Positions 1-10,693 of a stretch of DNA of 64,000 nucleotides are shown piece after piece (the stretch's first letter is position 1; each line of letters starts with the position of its first letter). Location of the stretch: contig NC_079877.1 in assembly GCF_029227915.1 (NCBI RefSeq), positions 12,461,351 through 12,525,350 on the forward strand, given 5' to 3'. The notes below the pieces were generated by a model. The model saw nothing but the letters and a program-made list of their open reading frames with translations. It was not told the DNA's origin and did not search any database. This DNA comes from Hydractinia symbiolongicarpus (lineage: Eukaryota; Cnidaria; Hydrozoa; Anthoathecata; Hydractiniidae). A program made the position numbers and the translations under genes.

Positions 1-1950
1 ATGCTGTGATAAGGGTGTGAGAGGATCCTATTTGTGTTTGGTAGGAGAGATGTACTCTGATATTGACAATAGCCGAAAATGCCAGTAATACTAAGTAATG
101 TCACATAGCTTTATCGCAGTTAGGAAATTGGCTATCCCCTAGAACAACAAAATTTCTAACAGATGAGCTGGAGTAATTGGAAGGCAAAGTAAAGGAATGT
201 TAGGCAAACTTCTTTCCAAGCATTTGGTTGAGCCTGGAGTTTAAAATTTTGATAATTTGAGTCTGAAAGTTTCTTAATTTTCCTTATTTGAGTCTGAAAA
301 ATTTCTTTAAAAAAATCTTTTATTTACAATGCTTTTTTGAGAACATTTTTGATTTGTTTAAGATAAGGTAATATATACATTAGTTTGCTATAAATAGATG
401 TTTAAATATCCACCTTAAAAAAAAAATCTTTTTATTCTGTCTCCCTTTTTTCTGTTTTATGTAAATTAGTTTCTTAAAGTTGGAGACTTTGACTTTCTAA
501 GCCTAAGGTTTCTTTTAGACTGGTTTCTTTTTTAAAAAAATGGCATTATGTTATGACCATTAACAACACTGTCATATTGGACTCCAGCAATATAAACTTT
601 CATGGTTTTTACTTGAACATTGACACAAGGGAGGTATCAAAGAGTTTCAAGTTCATTCCTGAAGTGGAAATAAAGGTGTTGATAGTTTATAGCAGATTTT
701 TTTGTATGCCCGGAAACCAGAGCTATAAGTTAACTGGGTGTTTGCTAAAAGCGCTGAATTTAAGTTAATTTTCAATCGCCCAGTAAGAGATCTGACATTG
801 CTGGAGGAAGTGGTATGGGTATAGCTTGTCTGCTTTTGGACACAAGTCTTAAAATTTTGACACCTGCAAACGGGAAAGCAAATCAGCATAAATATTTCTC
901 ACACCTGCGAAATAGCGAATTAATGTTATTTTGAGCGTTAAAGAACAATTTTCTAATTAACCTCGTAATTTGCTTGTATTTACAGAACCTGTGTTCCAAA
1001 TATGCACCAATGCCTCATTGTCTGTGAACAAGACAAACACAATAGTCAAAATATCCAAAAAGAAAATATTGTGACGCTTCCTATTAAACTTAATGGAGAA
1101 CCACGAACCATCAAAGAAACCACCGAAACCTATGTAAGACGCATCTGTAAATAAATTTTAAATGGAGGAAGAACTTATTCTAACTGTCCATAGCCACACC
1201 ATTAATAGTTGGCAAGAACTACACCACCATGCTATGTCCTTTCGTGATTTGGAAGTAGTTAATGTGGTGGAACAAACTACTCACAAATGTGGAAAGATCT
1301 TCAGGCGCCTTAAGAACATGCAACCACAATTAACAACTTTGCAAGCAAAGGACATTGAGTGCTGAGAAGACATCTTTAATTATTTGTAATGTTGTAAGAA
1401 ACTTCTTTTTTGTCCTTCCACCTGTTATGAAATTGTCTAGGTAATGTAATAAATTTCTTAAAAAAGCGAGTTGGTAAAGGATCCAATTCAACAAGTCTGA
1501 AAAAATATCAAAGATAAATGGTGAAGGGCACAATATAGAAGCATGCTTAATATCTAACTTAGCTAAGAAACCATTCCAACCTAAACAAATAACCATGCTC
1601 ACAACATCATCAAAAGAAGAATACAAAACCGAGTATTGATATTTTGAAATCCCATCATTCACCAACACCCCTTCAAAGATGAGAAATCTAACACAACCAT
1701 TACTGTGTTATCCTTTTTCAGAGCAGCACCTAAAAGAGAACAGTGGAAGTTAGTAGGTAAGGATATGAAAAAGGACCAACAGTATGTCTGCAACAAACAA
1801 TCCATAACACAAAACAAAGGGATCAATTGGCATCAAAGACGCAGGCCGGCTAATAACAGTGCTCTTGACTAAGGTTTTCTTGGTGACCAAATTTTGGCTG
1901 CTTTTGATTTCCAAATTTTCTTCTAGAGCTAGTAGCACTGATGAATTGCA
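1..1950 (-). mobile_element. Decayed DIRS-like (tyrosine recombinase) retrotransposon, cut by window edge
   Basis: Read on the minus strand from high to low coordinates, broken frames give the order expected of a DIRS/Ngaro-type element. Around 1700-1330 is a reverse transcriptase with SVND-like, AKLDIKHA and LHYLDNF motifs; the last stands where the catalytic YLDDF box should be, so one catalytic Asp is replaced by Asn. Around 1120-1080 is an RNase H start (FTDASYIGFGGFF), near 1030-960 TDNEALVHIWNTGS, and at about 880 ADLLSRLQVSKF. Near 720-660 is the tyrosine recombinase N-terminal part (TYSSGFRAYKK). Near 100-20 is a stretch like the recombinase catalytic-arginine region (EYTSPTKHK-type, here with changes). 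Stops and frameshifts are frequent and 250-550 looks like inserted AT-rich DNA, so it is a fossil. Its 3' end lies beyond position 1 and the gag part was not recognised. Family order is known biology; the assignment is mine from motif recall. Confidence 0.75.
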
Positions 1951-2209
1951 CTGGTGAGGATTTGGGCTTCCTTTGCCAGTGGAATAGGATGAAGATGGAT
2001 TTGTTTTCCTAAGAAATGAGTTGTGTTTCCATGAGACATGTGATTTGCTGAGATGTATGTGATTTCATGAGAGTGATTGAGATGTATGCAATTCCACGAT
2101 AGTTGAAAAGGCACCCCGGGTGAGTTAGAGTTTCCACAAGAGATGCAAATGTTTTTACATGAGACATTTCAGGCGAGTTAACATTTGTTGACGTGTTGAG
2201 AGTAAAGGC

Positions 2210-2290
2210 GAAGAAACACCACATCGTGTTTGAGGCTCCCCAACATCGAGAAGAAACACCACATCGTGTTTGAGGCTCCCCAATATCGAG
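2210..2290. repeat. 40-bp tandem duplication
   Basis: Two adjacent copies of a 40-bp unit starting GAAGAAACACCACATCGTG differ at one base near the end. Lies upstream of the DIRS relic. Confidence 0.85.
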
Positions 2291-2604
2291 CCTGACATCC
2301 TCCCCCTTTCCCCTAAACTAAAGTGTAATTCATAGTGCTCAATCATAGTGCCGTGCTTATCCTGCGCGCGCAGAAATGGAGGTAACTTTTCCACTCAGTT
2401 TGTTTACATTTTTACCTCCATTTCTGCACTCGCATCGGGCATTACATAATCACTTAGATGCGTGTGCAAGTAAATATCGGGACTGTGATTTCATGTACTA
2501 ACATGAAACAAGAGAAATATGCTTCTCGTCTTTGCTGTTTTTTTCACAACCATTAGCAATTAATGAAAATTTAAGAAATCGAAGTGGCTACAAGTATGTG
2601 ACCG

Positions 2605-2738
2605 TACTTTTACTTTTTTTGCTAGAAGTACTGCATTCACGTATTTTTACTATTTTTTGCTAGAAGTACTGCATTTACGTATTTTTACTTTCTTTTGCTG
2701 GAAGTACGACACTCACGTATTTCTTTTTTCTAGAAGTC
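2605..2738 (+). repeat. 38-bp minisatellite, about 3.5 copies
   Basis: Copies of a unit containing GCTAGAAGTACTGCATTCAC start at 2621, 2659, 2697 and (shortened) 2729. Each is joined by GTATTTTTACT-like linkers. Confidence 0.8.
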
Positions 2739-3318
2739 GCTTGGCCAGCGGGTTGGTTGGAGAGTTGACGATGAAAAGATATTTTCTTTTTAGGGTTTTC
2801 TGTGCTAGGAGCTTTTATTTACATCTCTACAACTTTGACTATTTATGTTACAAGGCTGATTATATGTTTTCAGGCTACGGTCATGTTAAGAATATTATAC
2901 AGAAGATATGATGCTCATATTAGTAAAAAAAAGAACATTAAGGCTGCAACGAAAATATGTGTACCTTTGTCAAATAGTTCAGCGTTAATGTCGGGAATGA
3001 AAAACACAGCCACTTCATGCATGTGTCTAATTGTGATTCAGTAAACGCTCCACTATGAAAGTAATGTGCCAGATGATGTTTTTTAATTGTTTCGTGGCTG
3101 TGACAATTGAAATTAAGATTATGTCTCCAGCTACCACAGTTGCCCCTAAAGAAAATTTGTTAGTTATTATCTTACATTTATTTTTGCATCGGAATTTTTT
3201 ATTATGGAAGAATAGTAACTACACTCACTTTCATTCAAATTTACCTGGCACACTTTTCATTTCTTCGAGTAGCTGTTGTACATTATTTCGGCCACTCTCG
3301 TTGTTTTTTTAGCTCATG

Positions 3319-4050
3319 TTATGAAGTTCTTTCAAGATAACATTTTTCCCACACAGATTGGAAATATGGTTTTGAATTAATTTTCTTGGCTTTTACTTTT
3401 AACATTTGTGATGCCTGCAGTGAAAGGTTTTCATCAAAACATTCCTGTAAGAAAAAACGGAATATTTGACTCACTGCAAGTTTTTCTGTGCATACAATCA
3501 AGGTGACTTACTTTAGTAACAGGATGATTATGTTCTCATGTAATTGATTTCACATACAGTTTTTGTCCAAAACATTTTACCCTCACTTTGATAAGGTAAT
3601 TATTAAAACGAAAAAAATATGGATAGCAATATATATATATAAAAAAACTTACGCATTATGTTTGCGCTTTCCAGTAGAAGCTGATTTAAATTCCCCCCCC
3701 CCCCCCCCCCCCCATGAATGCAAGCGTGTTCTATTTCTGCATACTTCAACTCTTCCTTAAAAACTTTCTTGCTAGCTCTTTTTGCTGCACTTTCTACCGA
3801 TCTTGAACTCCTTAAATACAGTTGTGTAAAAGTTGACTTTTCATGCTCGTTAATAGCCTTTAGCAATTCGTCAAAACTACAAAACTACCAACATTCATTT
3901 TCAATAAATTAATTTTTTTAATCAACAACAATTCTTTCACTTGCAAATAACTCACAAGGAATGCTATTTTGCACCTTCTGCAATATTCTTCACGCCACGC
4001 ACAAAGGGTGTCAGCAGTGATTTTATGTACGCATTTTACACATTCACGTA
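3319..4050 (-). CDS. Unrecognised spliced reading frame with poly-Gly tract (gene or transposon ORF)
   Basis: Three minus-strand exons join with matching phases: 4050-3956, 3884-3653 and 3485-3319 (stop included). The first has a Cys-rich stretch (CVKCVHKITADTLCAWREEY). The second has FDELLKAINEHEKS, a lysine-rich run, then seven glycines encoded by a 21-nt G homopolymer (3713-3693). The third ends KPYFQSVWEKCYLERTS. Donors read GTGAGT and GTAAGT. An upstream frame ending at 4526 could also join in phase, but that would cross the presumed terminal repeat at 4098. Further coding-like minus-strand scraps lie at about 3290-3246 and 3040-2975. No family recognised; it may be the degraded ORF of the enclosing element. 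Confidence 0.35.
3693..3713. repeat. Poly-C run (21)
   Basis: Uninterrupted run of 21 C on the plus strand. Similar runs occur at 10069-10092 (24 C) and 42337-42352 (16 C), and 12 G at 54539-54550. Confidence 0.95.
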
Positions 4051-4262
4051 CTTGTAGCAAAAAAAATTAAAATACGGTCACATACTTGTAGGCATCTCGT
4101 TAAGAAATATACAATAAATTTTATTACATTGGTACTCAGAAACATGTGGGCAGAGCACAAGAAACTGTGATGTAATTTCACTCAGCCTTAGATTGCATAT
4201 AGACGCATATAATGTAGCTAGCCATACAAACTCCTGTGTCTAGCTAGCTAAAAAGTTCGTAG

Positions 4263-4442
4263 TGTATATATATTCGTACGCACTTTTGCCCCTTTTTGCG
4301 TATGTATATGTTCATCCGCTATTCGTACGTAAAGTGCTTTAGGGTTAGGGTTAGGATTCTTTTTCCTTTTTTCTACGTATGAATAGCGCTACGCACTATT
4401 AATACGCACTTTATGTCATATTAAAGTGCGTACGAATATACA
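4263..4442. mobile_element. MITE-like inverted-repeat element, 180 bp
   Basis: The left end TGTATATATATTCGTACGCA is the inverse of the right end (AAAGTGCGTACGAATATACA), with one extra TATA on the left. Internal copies of CGTACG and GCACTTT recur. No coding capacity. Confidence 0.55.
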
Positions 4443-6268
4443 GTTCCTAAAAAGTTGGGATGAGATGGCTCATTCTGCCCAAAATGTTTAGGAAAAAAAA
4501 CAAAAAAGTCATGCAGATTTCTTACCAGCATCATCTCCGACCTTTGATTGCCATGAACAGATTTCGAGGAAGAAGGTAAATAAAGGTCTTCTTACAAAGA
4601 TGACTGCTTTGCTCTGCTTAAAATGTCTGGGCGAAGTATTCACTTTCACTTTCAAAATCGGATTCGAAATCGGTACAGAGAAATCGATAACCGTTATGAT
4701 ATAGTGTCCAGACCTCTTGGATATGTGCTGCTGATGCCCGTGTTCGTGGTGTGAGTTTGTGCGCACTTCAGCCCTTTATTAGGCACTTCACCTCCCGCCC
4801 AATTTCCGAATCAAACGTCCCTCCTTCAGATTTCTTTCAATAAACATCCTTTCCACTTAGGAGGTTATATCCCCTTAGCTTCTATTAAACGCACCCTCTA
4901 AAGCATGCCCCAAAGGGTGTTTAAAAAACAAAAATGCAATGTTTTATATATTTTAACCGATAAGGGAAACTCGTTTCCTGAATCTTCTTTTTGTTTTTCC
5001 GCTATCCACATTTATCAAACAGCGAAAAAGAAGCACTCAGGATGAAATTGCAATAAAGGATCTTCACTAAACCTCATTTGAAATGTATAATGCAGCCGAG
5101 CGATGTATACAATGAGGAATTGATACAGTGATATGTATACCACCCCTCTAATAGACGCTCCTTGAAAATTAATAATAAACGTCCCCAGGTCTTTTTCGAA
5201 GCATTACGGCTGTTGATGAATCTTTTTGTGGCTGAATGCTTCTAAATGCTATCATTGAAAACAAACATGAGCCTCTGCTGGCTATATATACGAGACGGTT
5301 TATATGGAAAAAAATTTGAAAGGAAAAAGAACAAATGTGGGTTTTCAAAAATTTATTTAGGCAGGGAATAAGTATCGCTTGTATAACATGTCATACATTA
5401 TTGAACTATTTTTTTTCTTAGGCCTTTCGAAGAACCTCAGTTACCAACCTCTTCCCCAGGACTATTTGCTGCTCAACGGAGCTGGTCTTTCTGATAGTTC
5501 TAGCCACGGCAAAAGATGCTGGGTCGAGCAATTACCTGCGCTTTTCATTATTATAAAATCATTATTATAAAATGTTTAGTTGCGAAAAGTAATAATACCA
5601 TAAGTGAAAAATGTGTAGTTAAAAATTCCCTCAAAGTTTGGCTTAAATTACTCCTTCTTAATCTAAGTAGGTTTTATCTGCTCATGGTTTATGTCTGGTA
5701 TTTTAATTTTAATGTTTTAAAATCCTAAATTATTTACCTCTGATTGGTAAATTTATTTTGTTTGCTTGCTAGTTCAATAATGCTGCTAGACGCTGGTCGA
5801 AGCTACTTCGGGTAAATAAAAGTTAGCGGGAATAGCCTTAGTGCATGCTCAAGTATATTCATTTAGACTTACGATAATGGAGTGGAAACTTATCTTTTAA
5901 AAATGGTCTATGGACCAATTTTATGCGTATGAATTGGCGCCAATAATATAATAGAAGAATACACAGATATTGCGTCGTGCAATCAGCCTGTAATTTTTTT
6001 CTTCGTGCAATTTATTTTAATTCGACGATTTGCATGTCTCGAGCTGCAAAATGTGAATGCTAGGTTCATATTCTAAATTTGCATTTTCCTTGAAACCTAA
6101 AACAATTAGATCGATGTAGAAATGATACTTTGTTCTCTAGTCTATAGTTTTAAAAAAATATTCAGAGAAAGAGCGTATTCCGTTAGTTGTATGTCTTTGT
6201 TCAAATTTTAAATATAGATAGTATACATTACGTTAAACCTAGTTTTTTTCAAGCTTTTATCTTACAAA

Positions 6269-6396
6269 AGCTTAGACGCAAACGAAATGTGTCAGAGCAA
6301 ATCCAACCTCGATCCCAGAGCCTGTAGCTGTTTTTGATATGAGAGCGATACGCGTTTCATCCTGAGTGGTCACACCTACCCTCTTAAATAATAAAG
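6269..6396 (+). repeat. Dispersed repeat shared with 50409-50534
   Basis: Begins AGCTTAGACGCAAACGAAAT and ends with a CCTCTTAAATAATAAA-like block. The same two end blocks occur in opposite orientation at 50409-50534 with a different interior. This suggests a short non-autonomous element family. Confidence 0.5.
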
Positions 6397-7777
6397 GAAT
6401 TAATCATGTTTAATCTTGTGAGACACCATTAAAGAAGAAAGATTTTTTTCGATAATGATCACGTAAGCAAACAACCATAGAAGTAACTAATCAAAAGGCG
6501 TGGTCGGTATTCTAACCGCAGGAAATTCGTTTGCGACCCAGGGTAATTTTTCCCTTTTTTCAATTTGGTGGTAAAAAAGAAATACGCTGATTCCTGGCTA
6601 ACATTGCATTCACTAAAACATAGATAGTGTGAACTTTGCTAAAGGAAGGGGAGGGGGGGTTAATAGAGCGATTTTTTTACATATAGTTTTAAACCAACCT
6701 CATTCTCAGGCCTCTTTTACGCCTTAGGTATTTTCATGTGTCCTGAATATGTGCTGTTATTAAATTAAGTTCTTAAGCAAAAAGTTGTAGTTTAAGGTAA
6801 CTTATTTTTTGTCAATAAAATGTTGTTATTTTTTTATGTTTATTCTTGGCCTATTGCAGTGTCAAAAAAATGTTTTTGCTTTGAGGGAGTTAAGGCTGGA
6901 ATTCAATATCTCCGCGAGGGCAAGCCATGGTTTTTTCTGAGTGGAAGATTTTGACGCTTTGAAATCCAATAAATTGTTTTCAAATCATCTTTTTAATCTC
7001 GTACACTAAATTTAAGCATGGAGGTCATGATTTTATAGTTAAAACACGTTCAGAATGTTTTCCCGTTTTATACATAAAGTTAATATAAATTAGAGCCTTT
7101 GACATTCCTCGGATACTGTAATACGCATAACACTGATAAAAAAACTTGTTCATTAACGCATACAGACAGGCCAAGCAAGTGTACAAGAAAAAAGAGATAA
7201 ACTAGTGGCGCATGTGAAAAGTACATAAAACTAGCTGTCAATATGTTTTTAAGTTATGTTGTTACGTAGTCATAAACGCGATGCCCCCGTTGTCCTCCTC
7301 CCTACTCCCTTAGAAGTTATCTTTTTAGAATAGCTACTTCCTAGTTGGCACTGTGACCATAAAGTGCTTTGTGAAGGAACCATAGTGTATTTGATTTTGT
7401 TATAACCAACATCGCTTTAAGGGCTTTTCTACGTCCATGGCATGCAAATCAGACATTGAGGTCACACATCAGCCATGGGACATGCACCCATTGTAACTAC
7501 TCACATAAAAGACAACTTGAACAATAACATATATATATTATATTTATCTATTTTCAACTTTTTAAGTTTACGTATACTTCAATACAAGACACTCTGTTCT
7601 TTTTATTTGTTCCTTCAACAACGTCAATCTTCGCCCAATAATCACCCTAGTTGTGAAAAGAATATCAAATAAAAGGCTAGTAAATTTCCTCTTATAACAG
7701 CTAACGATACTTTTACACTATACAAAAGTAAGAAAAGCAACAAGTGGAAGCCACTAAAGTTTAATTTTCTAATTCTA

Positions 7778-7869
7778 CAACCTCGTCCACAGGCTCTTTT
7801 TTGTCTTTCACAATCTCAGATACGCTTTAAGAGAGTATCAGAAAGAGATCAGGAGCCCTGGAAACGTGG
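7778..7869. mobile_element. Foldback element of the CAACCTCG family
   Basis: The left arm CAACCTCGTCCACAGGCTCT and the right arm reading AGGAGCCCTGGAAACGTGG are imperfect inverted copies about 50 bp apart. Same family as at 26.7, 27.4, 57.5, 58.5, 59.6 and 62.6 kb. Confidence 0.6.
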
Positions 7870-8503
7870 ATGCTAGCTATCATTCATTCGAGTTAAATTG
7901 TTTTAGCTACGCCAAATATGATTATTACTTATGTAACACAAAATAAAAATAATTATCCGCATTTAAAATGCCAAAAGGTGAAATTCCTGCGCGTAAGACA
8001 TCACAAGACATAACCACTAATTGTTGACATATTTGACCCAATGTAAGAGCGCGTGAAAGAAAACGCATATTAAGCGCATTTCAAGCGTCATAATCAAGAC
8101 CTTAAAAATTTCTTGCGGAAATAAAAGCTAATAATTTTGTAGTTTTAGCTAATTACCTTTTTTCGCGTGAAACCAGAGTAAATTTAGAACAAGATTTTGT
8201 CTTGGAACAAAAGTGCTCCATAGTGCTAAGAAAATAACCGTAGTTTACATTAATACTCTATTTTAGGAGATATTACGGGGAAAAAACGATTTTTCTATCA
8301 AGTTACTTTACGTTTTGTATTAACGATTTAAACAGTCTGAGGAAGAGGTTGGCCACTTCTTGTGCTTTGTGGTAACAACACACTTTTAGAGTTGCTTTGA
8401 CAGCGTATAAAGGAGGGATCATTCCACAACCTTATCCCCAAAGGCATATCGAAATAAGAAAGTTTAATCAGGTACTGGGGATAAAGTTGGTCATCATACT
8501 TAC

Positions 8504-9244
8504 ATTTAAAACAAATCCCGGTATAAAGGAAGGGATTTTTTCTTCAATGTTGGAAGGTAGCTTAACGGTAATGTCAGTAACATTCAATGAACATCCAGCA
8601 CACATATCTCTCACCATGCACAGCTCTGGTGTTTTCTTGCAATCCACTCCAAAATCACTGAAGATAAAGCAAATTGCCGTAAACATTTAACAAAAAGTCG
8701 TAAGCACGTAACAAAATGCCGTAAACACGTAACACAAAGTCGTTAACACACGTAACAAGTATCGTAAAAGTATTCGCTAAAGAGATGCAACAAGGAATGG
8801 AGAGTAGGCATAAGAAAAAAAATGAGCTGAGATATTCATCACTTCACAAACAGGACTTATACAGCAAGATCAAAAGCTATAACAGTCGCTTGAAATTTTC
8901 CGTATTACTGCTTTAAAAATTGAACTAAAATAACTGTCCTCCTTTCTGATCATTGTATAAGTTCATACCCGAAAAAGAATCTGATGTATCAGCAGTATAT
9001 AACTAGAGTGAGGAGTCGCTTATCATCGCAGGGTGTGACAAATTCTGAAGTGATACTTACCAACCAATGCAGGGAATACGAACCCAGAATCCTATTTTCT
9101 TCGCGACGCTAATTTTGACATACAGATCTTCGGGAATTTTTTGTTTGACTTCTACACCAGCAGAAAGTGTTAAATTTGCGTTGTTTTTTAACAAGAGTGG
9201 TGACGGAAAGCGATCGACTGTCAGTTGCACGGGTGAGGTTTTGT
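8504..9244 (-). CDS. GM2-activator-like (ML domain) secreted protein, two internal exons
   Basis: Two minus-strand exons, 9244-9061 and 8657-8504, join in phase across a GTAAGT donor. The first encodes PVQLTVDRFPSPLLLKNN...LTLSAGVEVKQKIPEDLYVKI and then GFWVRIPCIG. This parallels the GM2 activator pattern in which alternating strands lead to a conserved W-x-K/R-I-P-C motif. The second adds a Cys-rich loop (six Cys) and LPSNIEEKIPSFIPG, where GM2 activator has its second Cys cluster and the PSW(L) segment. Family members are small secreted or lysosomal lipid-binding proteins. The signal-peptide exon (upstream, above 9244) and the last exon (below 8504) were not located, so the gene is incomplete here. 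A pseudogene cannot be excluded. Confidence 0.6.
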
Positions 9245-9407
9245 CTAAACAATAACAATAGCATCAAAGAACTTACTAAAATTAAGACAAATCCTTGTCT
9301 CTTTAAAAAACTTTTGCGAAAAAGGGCCTAGAGCATGAAAAAACGCAAACGTTTCTGCTCGCAAAAGTATAGCTACAGTGCACTCTTGGGGTAACAGAAC
9401 CCACAAC

Positions 9408-9552
9408 ATAACGAATATCTCGATATAACGAACATCTCGATATAACAAACATCGCGACATAAATGACGAACATCTGGAGATAACAAACATCTCGATACAA
9501 CGAACATCTCGATATAACGAATATCTCGATATAACGAATATCTCGATATAAA
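9408..9552. repeat. Minisatellite of about 17-bp units
   Basis: Repeated, slightly varying units of the form AACGAACATCTCGATAT. The motif resembles the inner part of pogo/Tigger-like terminal repeats such as those at 39210-39363. This suggests amplification from a transposon end. Confidence 0.8.
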
Positions 9553-9878
9553 TAAAACAAGTATTTCGATTTTACAAACTATATTTTGTACTTCCCTGCT
9601 TAAAAACTCTTATAGAAAGCTTCCATATAACAAACTCTTTGTTATACTTTTTTGGTTTCTTGTATCAAAAACTTATTGACAGTCTTTTTTTTTTTGAAAA
9701 TTTTGACAGTCACTAGAGTAAAAATTTGTAGGAAATCTGGATAAAGTAACACAAGAACAATGTATTTTTACTATATGCATTGACTGACTTATTACATAGT
9801 CACTGCGCTTATTATCATGCAGAACTGATAAGGCTATTGAGCTTTAAAGCGCAAGATTCTTAATTTCCAACCCTTTAA

Positions 9879-10024
9879 GCCGAATCTCCACAGGACGATA
9901 TTCGCGACGATTTTTGTGAAGAAAAGTAGAAACCAATTCAATTTTCATCATGACAAAATTCGCGACTAATTAAATTCGAGTATTGATGACCATCGTAGTG
10001 AAGATCGTCGCCTGGAGATTCACC
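9879..10024. mobile_element. MITE-like inverted-repeat element, about 146 bp
   Basis: Left end GCCGAATCTCCACAGGACGA, right end GATCGTCGCCTGGAGATTCA (its approximate inverse). Internal ATTCGCGAC motifs. Directly followed by another element at 10029. Confidence 0.6.
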
Positions 10025-10028
10025 TTTA

Positions 10029-10693
10029 ACCCTATTCGGTCCGGGGTTTTTCGAACATACTATGACCGCCCCCCCCCCCCCCCCCCCCCCCCTCAATAAC
10101 TTTTCATAGGGTTGTTCAAAATGAATCAAACTTGGCACACTTATAGTACGTCATAAAAGGAACAAAATGGCAGCAATAAATTTTTGCTTGCGTCAGCACA
10201 TTTTCTGTGACGTAATAAGAAGCTTGAAATTTGTTAAAAATGACACTATCTGCCTAAAATTTAATTTCTTTTGTTCCAGATAGAATTTTTGCATTCTGTT
10301 TGAAGTTTCTGTTTTCCGGTTTTAACGTGGATCGCATAAAAAATTGCCAAAAATTGCCCGAGAAAATCCGGGTTTTTCCAATTTTCGGATCAATCACGTG
10401 TACAAATTATGCAAAATGATTCTTCCTAATAAAACAAAGTTGGGTTGCAAGTTGCAAGTTCTAAGGATAATCCTAACAGGAGTTATGAAATTTTACTCAT
10501 CATAAGGTTTCATAGAGATTTTTAGGGGTAGTTTCGAGTAAAGGCCAATATTAAAACCTCTGAAAGGTATGGGACCTAACAATTTAGCATGCAGGTGTCT
10601 AATAGATAAATATTGAAACTCAATAAGTTTCATAGCCATATAACATAGCAATAAGGAGTTATTTAAAAAAAACCCATCAGAACTGAATAGGGT
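10029..10693. mobile_element. Non-autonomous element with inverted ends and a 24-nt poly-C run
   Basis: The left end ACCCTATTCGGTCCGGGGTT and the right end (AAAACCCATCAGAACTGAATAGGGT, given in part) are imperfect inverted copies about 665 bp apart. A run of 24 C at 10069-10092 lies just inside the left end. No coding capacity seen. Confidence 0.5.

Larger units (their letters stand above)
2588..4098 (-). mobile_element. Candidate DNA transposon with about 50-bp inverted ends
   Basis: The plus strand from 2588 (GGCTACAAGTATGTGACCGT and on through a T-rich stretch to GCTAGAAGTACTGC) matches the minus strand read down from 4098 (GCCTACAAGTATGTGACCGT, T-rich, GCTACAAGTACGTG) over about 50 bp. 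This looks like terminal inverted repeats 1.5 kb apart. The left end has been expanded into a 38-bp minisatellite (2605-2738). No clear target-site duplication is visible and no known transposase motif was recognised, so the boundary and nature are uncertain. The interior carries minus-strand coding-like exons, described separately. Confidence 0.4.
4443..8503. other. Gene-poor stretch
   Basis: No convincing exon seen on either strand; the short open frames are AT-rich and lack family similarity. It holds scattered ends of the CAACCTCG foldback family (near 5446, 6303 and 6695), a complete copy at 7778-7869, and one member of a dispersed repeat pair (6269-6396). The 3' exon of the ML-domain gene should lie here but was not found. 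Confidence 0.5.

Noticed and set aside
4339-4356. Telomere-like TTAGGG units
   Set aside because: Only about two and a half units, inside a MITE-like element; far too short to mean a telomere.
9303-9560. Minus-strand frame with repeated Ile-Ser-Arg-Cys
   Set aside because: Translation of the 17-bp minisatellite.
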